DNA from: an uncultured Pelagibacteraceae bacterium
GTDB taxonomy: Bacteria; Pseudomonadota; Alphaproteobacteria; Pelagibacterales; Pelagibacteraceae
Length of the DNA: 32,048 nt
NCBI GenBank assembly: GCA_902576115.1
Contig: CACGUE010000010.1
Location: 1 to 32,048 of the forward strand
Direction of reading: 5' to 3'
The first letter of the stretch is position 1. Each line of letters opens with the position of its first letter. The notes beneath the pieces were generated by a model, which worked only from the letters and a program-made list of their open reading frames with translations, was not told the DNA's origin and ran no database searches. The position numbers were made by a program, and so were the translations under genes. Shown piece by piece: positions 25,333 to 32,048 of this stretch.

Positions 25333-26604
25333 TTTTTTTAAATTTTTATTTTCCCACTCTATTTTTACTTCAGCTCCACCTCTGGTTTCTGAATTTCTAA
25401 TTGTTATTTTAGCAGAATTTTTTTCTAACAAAGTTTTGCCTATAAAAATCCCTAAGCCTAACCCACTTTTTTTATTATCTTTAGGTTTAAGTGTCTTAAT
25501 ATAAGGCTCTCCGATCTTATTAAGTATATCTTTTGGTATACCAAGACCATCATCCTCTATTGTTATCTCAGTCTTTTGACTGTCGCTTTTGATAGCAATA
25601 TAGATATTTTCATTTGAAAATTTGTTAGCATTTCCAATAAAATTCCTCAAACCATAAACGATTTCAACAGATTTTAGTATTTCAAATGAGTTGGAGTCTT
25701 GTTCCTTATCAATATTGAAATTCTTATTTGAAATTTCCTTAAATGAGTTAACTATCTCGTTGATATAATCGTAAAGTGTTTTATTTTTGTCAATAAAATC
25801 ATCCTCTATGGTAGGATTTAAAGTTAGTTTTTTTAAAATATCGTTACACCTGTTAACTTGACTAATTAATAGTTCGAGATCTTTTTTTACATCGTCATTG
25901 TCCTTAAATTGATCAAATAAATCGTGGGAAATAATTTTAATTGTAGATAATGGAGTGCCAAATGAATGGGCTGCAGCTGCAGCTTGTCCCCCAAGTGAAA
26001 CGAGTTCGTGTTCTTTGGAAATTACTTCTTGGATTTTATCTAAAGCATCTTTCCTAAGATTTGTTTCTTGTCCAAAAATAAAAGCGAAATAATTCAAAAA
26101 AAATAGTGCAATTATCAGTGCTAGAGGAATTGCATAGTAATAATACAAGCTAATACTATATTCATCCAATGGTTTTGGCATTTCATAATGATAAAAAGTT
26201 AAAAATATAATTGATGCTAGAGTAATTACAATTAAAGCAATATTTGTTTTAATATTTAAATTGGATGCAGCGAATACGCTTGGTATCAAAAGAAATATTG
26301 AAAATGGATTTAAAATACCTCCAGATAAATAAAGCAAAGCACTCAACTGAAGAATATCTAAAGATAAAAAATTAAAAGAGGAAACATTTGAAAGTAAAGA
26401 TTTTTTATAGAAAAATATTAAGTATAAATTGCTTAAAACTCCAACAAAAATAATCAGATTAGATAAAATAAAATTGAACTCGAAGTTAAAAACAAATTTT
26501 ACCGTATTTATAGTTATAAATTGACCTAAAATTCCTATCCATCTTAAATTGACATAAGTAGATTTATTTAATGATGCTGTTTTGACAGATTCTTTTAAAT
26601 CCAT
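25324..26604 (-). CDS. regB: RegB/PrrB-type redox sensor histidine kinase
   Basis: 426 residues with about six N-terminal membrane spans (residues 20-180), then HisKA and HATPase domains. Family marks are the quinone-site heptad GGILNPF (residues 95-101), the phospho-acceptor region [17 protein letters not shown] (His213), a Cys at 253 in [13 protein letters not shown] matching the redox-active Cys of RegB, and ATP boxes [17 protein letters not shown] and [13 protein letters not shown]. RegB senses the quinone pool and oxygen and signals to RegA, which is not in this window. The residue after the His is Ser where the family usually has Glu. It directly follows gyrB (TAG-ATG). Confidence 0.9.
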   Translation of the reverse strand: MDLKESVKTASLNKSTYVNLRWIGILGQFITINTVKFVFNFEFNFILSNLIIFVGVLSNLYLIFFYKKSLLSNVSSFNFLSLDILQLSALLYLSGGILNPFSIFLLIPSVFAASNLNIKTNIALIVITLASIIFLTFYHYEMPKPLDEYSISLYYYYAIPLALIIALFFLNYFAFIFGQETNLRKDALDKIQEVISKEHELVSLGGQAAAAAHSFGTPLSTIKIISHDLFDQFKDNDDVKKDLELLISQVNRCNDILKKLTLNPTIEDDFIDKNKTLYDYINEIVNSFKEISNKNFNIDKEQDSNSFEILKSVEIVYGLRNFIGNANKFSNENIYIAIKSDSQKTEITIEDDGLGIPKDILNKIGEPYIKTLKPKDNKKSGLGLGIFIGKTLLEKNSAKITIRNSETRGGAEVKIEWENKNLKKLV

Positions 26605-28668
<2,064 letters not shown>

Positions 28669-28733
28669 TTAATATGGAAGAAATTTTTATAACATTTTTA
28701 CAAAAAATTTAAAAATGGTATAAGTGCAAATGC

Positions 28734-28766
28734 TTAAATAAGTGTTGAATACCAACATTTATTTGA
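28734..28766. other. Long inverted repeat upstream of gyrB
   Basis: AAATAAGTGTTG (28736-28747) and CAACATTTATTT (28753-28764) pair over 12 bp with one G-T and a 5-nt loop, extendable to 14 bp. It lies 72-104 nt before the gyrB ATG and about 70 nt after tRNA-Ser. On the plus strand it is followed by GATGTTTTTT, like a terminator, although no plus-strand gene ends here. On the minus strand no U-run follows, so a gyrB leader structure or operator is as likely. Confidence 0.45.
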
Positions 28767-28832
28767 TGTTTTTTAGATTTTTTTTCTATTTTAGTAAAAC
28801 CCGTCAAAAAGATCAATTTTCAAACAAAAATA

Positions 28833-28922
28833 TGGCGGAGAGAATGGGATTCGAACCCATGATAGAGTTTCCCCTATACACGCTTTCCAAGCGTGCGCCT
28901 TCAACCGCTCGGCCACCTCTCC
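28833..28922 (-). tRNA. tRNA-Ser (GGA)
   Basis: A 90-nt class II tRNA. The acceptor GGAGAGG pairs with TCTCTCC, followed by G73 and an encoded CCA. The anticodon stem CACGC/GCGTG holds loop TTGGAAA, anticodon GGA. The long variable arm is formed around TATAGGGAAACTCTA. The T arm is ATGGG-TTCGAAT-CCCAT. It starts 7 nt after the lepA stop codon, so it is probably cut out of the pheT-lepA transcript. Confidence 0.96.
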
Positions 28923-28929
28923 AAAATAC

Positions 28930-30741
28930 CTATTCTTTGTTTATCCTTAACACACCTATAAATGCTTCCTGTGGAATCTCAACTTTTCCAAATTGCTTAG
29001 CTCTAGCTTTACCTTTTTTTCTGTTTTTCAAGCAGTTTTCTTTTTTCTATCTGTCGCTCCACCTCCATGAATTTTTGTTAACACATCTTTTTTAAAACCT
29101 TTGATAGTTTCTCTAGCAATAATTTTTCCACCAATAGCTGCTTGGATTGGTATCATGAAGTTGTGCCTTGGAATTAAATCTTTTAATTTTTCACATACTT
29201 CTCTACCTGTAGTTTGAGCAAAATCTTTATGTATCATCATTGCAAGAGCATCCACGGGTTCAGAGTTTACAAGTATATTCATTTTTACTAGATCTCCTTC
29301 TTTGTGATCAATAATTTCATAATCAAAACTAGCATATCCACTTGTCATAGATTTAAGACGATCATTAAAATCAAATACGACTTCATTTAAAGGTATCTCA
29401 TAATTAATTACTGCACGATTTCCTGAATAACTTAAATTAGTTTGAATACCTCTTTTATTTTGACATAACTTAATTATTGATCCCAAGTATTGATCTGGAG
29501 TGATAATGGTAGCTTTAATCCATGGTTCTTCAATAAATTTTATATAAGTAGGATCTGGTAAATTTGAGGGATTTTGAAGTTCGACAATCTCACCATTATT
29601 TAAGTGAACTTTGTAAACCACACCAGGTGTTGTAGTTAATAAATTAATATCAAATTCTCTTTCAAGCCTTTCTGTGATTATTTCTAGATGTAAGAGACCT
29701 AAAAATCCACATCTAAAACCAAGTCCTAATGCAGATGATGATTCTGCTTCATAAGAAAAACTTGCATCATTTAATTGTAATTTAGCAAGCCCATCTTTTA
29801 ATTTTTTGATATTCTGAACTGTCTACTGGAAATAAACCGCAAAAAACTACTGGTTTACTTGGTTTAAAACCTGGTAATGCATCTTGGAGAGGATTTTCTG
29901 CATCACATATTGTGTCTCCAACTTTAGTTTCTGATAAAATTTTAATACCAGTTGTAATAAAACCTATTTCTCCAGCATTTAGTTCACTCACATCTTTTGC
30001 CTTAGGAGTAAAAACACCAACTTTTTCTACGATATATTCTTGATTTGTAGACATCATTTTTATTTTCATATTTTTTTTTAGTTTTCCGTCTATAATTCTC
30101 ACTAATATAACTACTCCAAGATAAGTGTCATACCAGCTATCAACTAATAAACATTTTAATTTGCTATTCTTTTCACCTTTAGGTCCAGGCAAAGAATTAA
30201 TAATTTGCTCAAGAATTTCATCTATTCCTTGTCCAGTTTTTCCAGAGCAAGGAACAGAATTAGATGTATCTATCCCAATAACATCCTCGATTTGATTATT
30301 TGTTCTCTCAAGATCAGATGCTGGTAGATCAATTTTATTTAATACTGGAATAATCTCATGATTTATATCAAGTGCTTGATATACATTTGCAAGTGTTTGA
30401 GCTTCTACCCCTTGAGTACTATCTACAATTAATATTGAGCCCTCACACGCATAAAGGCTTCTACTAACTTCATAACTAAAATCTACATGTCCTGGAGTGT
30501 CTATAATATTTAAAATATAATTTTTACCATTTTTAGCTTTATAATTTAATTTAACTGTTTGTGCTTTAATTGTTATCCCTCTCTCTCTTTCTATATCCAT
30601 GGAGTCAAGCACCTGAGATTTCATTTCTCTATCACTCAAACCTCCACATTTATGAATTATTCTGTCAGCTATAGTTGATTTACCATGATCTATATGAGCT
30701 ATAATTGCAAAATTCCTAATGTTGTCTATTGTATCAACCAT
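28930..30741 (-). pseudogene. lepA: Elongation factor 4 (LepA), interrupted by three +1 frameshifts
   Basis: The reading frame splits into an N-terminal 319-codon part (ATG 30741) and a C-terminal part (29028-29621), with a short piece in a third frame to TAG at 28930. The first part has GTPase motifs [17 protein letters not shown] and NKIDLP. The missing middle ([19 protein letters not shown], then a [11 protein letters not shown] block) is intact in another frame. The C-terminal block KQFGKVEIPQEAFIGVL is in a third. Each shift is one extra A in a run: 29802-29807, 29041-29046 (or 29036-29039) and 29014-29020. Removing three bases gives a normal 602-residue LepA. The codons are otherwise conserved, so either sequencing error or very recent loss. 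LepA is a back-translocating ribosomal GTPase, often dispensable. Confidence 0.85.
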
Positions 30742-30743
30742 TT

Positions 30744-32048
30744 TTAGGATCTAATTTTTGCGCCAGACTTTGACTCAACCGAAGAGATAATTAGTTTATT
30801 AATTTTGTCTAGGTCATTTTCATCTAATGTTTTTTCATCTGACTGAATAGTTACATTGACAGCTATAGATTTTTTTCCATCTGATATATTTTCTCCCTCA
30901 AATACATCAAATACTCTTACTGACTGAATTAATTTGTTGTCAACAGATTTAATTATATTAACTAATTCTTGAGATTTAAAATTTTTATTAATAATAAATG
31001 CAAAATCTCTCTCTGATTTTTGGAAATCAGAAAATTTATATTCAGATTTTAGATCTTTTATCTTTTGTTTTGACTCTTTTATGTAATCAAGGCAAATTTC
31101 AAATATTACCAAACCTTCTGTTTTTATATCTAATTTTTTTATTATGTTTGGATGTATTTCACCAAAATATGCTACAGCATTTTTTTCGTTTTTATTTTGG
31201 TACACTCCTCCAGATTTTCCTGGATGATAGTAAGAAGGAGTTCTATTATCTATAAATATATCATCTTTATTAATCCCTGCTTCACAAAGACTTTGTATTA
31301 CATCTTTTTTTACATCGAATGTGTCTACAATTCTCTCTTTATCATTCCAAGATAATCTTGAAACCTTTCCTGCTCTTACGGCACCTATCACTGTCAGTTG
31401 ATCTCCAGGATTTTTTCCTTTAAAAGCTGGACCAATTTCAAATAAAGAAATATCTTTAAATCCTCTATCTAAATTTTTCTTCAAATAAAATAATAAATTT
31501 GGAAAAATAGAATTTCTTAAAACATTTAGATCTGAACTAATCGGATTTACAATTGGTATTTCTTCATCATTTTCTCTAAATAATTGATTAATTTTAGAGT
31601 CAGTAAATGACCATGTCACAGTCTCTAAATAACCTTTAGATGCGACAGATCTTTGTAAAAAATGAAATAATTTCTGATAATAATTAAGTGTTGGCTTTAA
31701 TCTCGTCTTTATAGGTTCTGAGGTATTAATATGTTCATAACCTTTTATTCTCACTATTTCTTCAACAATATCAATTGGTTGAGTTATATCAGGTCTCCAT
31801 GAAGGTATTGCTAGTTTTAAAATTTTTTTATTATTAGATACATTAAAACCTAGCTTTTTTAGTATTTTGATTAATTCTTTATTTTCAACATTAAATCCAG
31901 TCGTTTTTTCAAAAAGAAATGGATCAAAATTTATTATTGTTTTTTTATAATTTTCAATTTTTTTTACATCTAAATTGCTTATTTCACCTCCACAAATTTG
32001 TTTTATTAGCTCAGAAGCTTTTATTAATCCTTCTTCAATTGAAAGGGG
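30744..32048 (-). CDS. pheT: Phenylalanyl-tRNA synthetase beta subunit (N-terminus beyond window)
   Basis: 434 residues of the C-terminal part, with the frame open to the window edge. The B5 domain region contains LIKQICGGE and [27 protein letters not shown]. The catalytic-like core follows ([37 protein letters not shown]). The terminal ferredoxin-fold anticodon-binding domain is [12 protein letters not shown]...[18 protein letters not shown]. No start codon lies in frame within the window except GTG 31754, which is internal. The stop is 2 nt before the lepA ATG. Confidence 0.95.
   Translation of the reverse strand, partial: PLSIEEGLIKASELIKQICGGEISNLDVKKIENYKKTIINFDPFLFEKTTGFNVENKELIKILKKLGFNVSNNKKILKLAIPSWRPDITQPIDIVEEIVRIKGYEHINTSEPIKTRLKPTLNYYQKLFHFLQRSVASKGYLETVTWSFTDSKINQLFRENDEEIPIVNPISSDLNVLRNSIFPNLLFYLKKNLDRGFKDISLFEIGPAFKGKNPGDQLTVIGAVRAGKVSRLSWNDKERIVDTFDVKKDVIQSLCEAGINKDDIFIDNRTPSYYHPGKSGGVYQNKNEKNAVAYFGEIHPNIIKKLDIKTEGLVIFEICLDYIKESKQKIKDLKSEYKFSDFQKSERDFAFIINKNFKSQELVNIIKSVDNKLIQSVRVFDVFEGENISDGKKSIAVNVTIQSDEKTLDENDLDKINKLIISSVESKSGAKIRS

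Noticed and set aside
28670..28760. A 23-codon minus-strand ORF before gyrB as a leader peptide
   Set aside because: No residue bias or ribosome site, and it begins within the hairpin; no reason to prefer it over chance.
28742..29095. Plus-strand ORF of 117 codons over tRNA-Ser and the lepA end
   Set aside because: It reads through the antisense of tRNA-Ser and lepA, so it is not a gene.
29622..29781. A true gap or deletion in the middle of lepA
   Set aside because: The LepA-like residues continue in another frame through this stretch, so nothing is missing; only the frame changes.

Overview
The window is a gene-dense, strongly AT-rich (roughly 30% GC by eye) bacterial chromosome segment. 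Gene order and protein style point to an alphaproteobacterium of the SAR11 (Pelagibacterales) type. The clues are Lys/Asn/Ile-rich proteins, gaps of 0-15 nt between most genes, and many ATGA, TAATG or longer overlaps. Alphaproteobacterial neighbourhoods are present: murA-DUF2948-hisD-infA, rpmH-rnpA-yidD-yidC, argB-HAD-dapD-dapE, def-fmt-truA and bolA-J protein-cobS-cobT. There is no mobile element, CRISPR array or phage gene. The assignment is from recalled family knowledge; no search was run.

Region 1 (1-7792, minus strand) reads from the right as two small proteins, dcd, murA, DUF2948, hisD, infA, tRNA-Phe, a cold-shock protein, a His-rich leader ORF, tRNA-His, hisS, hisZ and a truncated sulfotransferase. 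It combines dNTP and peptidoglycan precursor synthesis, the last step of histidine synthesis, histidine charging and translation initiation. The most interesting feature is a 24-codon ORF (3201-3275) with four His codons among six consecutive codons. It lies before tRNA-His/hisS/hisZ, overlaps a terminator-like hairpin, and has an alternative pairing partner upstream: a candidate histidine attenuator.

Region 2 (7887-16051) is tRNA-Thr (+), a convergent VTT-domain membrane protein (-), then a long plus-strand run: rpmH, rnpA, yidD, yidC, argB, HAD phosphatase, dapD, dapE, a histone-deacetylase-like deacylase and a SET-domain methyltransferase. It covers ribosome, RNase P and membrane insertion, then arginine and lysine/DAP synthesis, then an unusual protein-modification-type pair.

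Region 3 (16041-20079, minus) is truA, fmt, def, a 579-aa exported protein of unknown function and a 46-aa single-TM protein overlapping its start.

Region 4 (20176-25332) is aroK-aroB (+), bolA (-), then J-domain protein-cobS-cobT (+). The bolA and J-protein starts are 20 nt apart, with candidate -10 boxes that overlap on opposite strands.

Region 5 (25324-32048, minus) is a RegB-type redox sensor kinase, gyrB (lacking the Gram-negative Toprim insertion), tRNA-Ser, lepA and the C-terminal part of pheT. lepA carries three separate +1 shifts, each in a poly-A run, so it is either a young pseudogene or an artefact of homopolymer sequencing error.

No stretch over about 300 nt lacks a gene. The largest gaps are 3151-3394 (leader/attenuator), 28663-28832 (upstream of gyrB, with a long hairpin), 3608-3722 (upstream of csp), 20080-20175 and 7793-7886.
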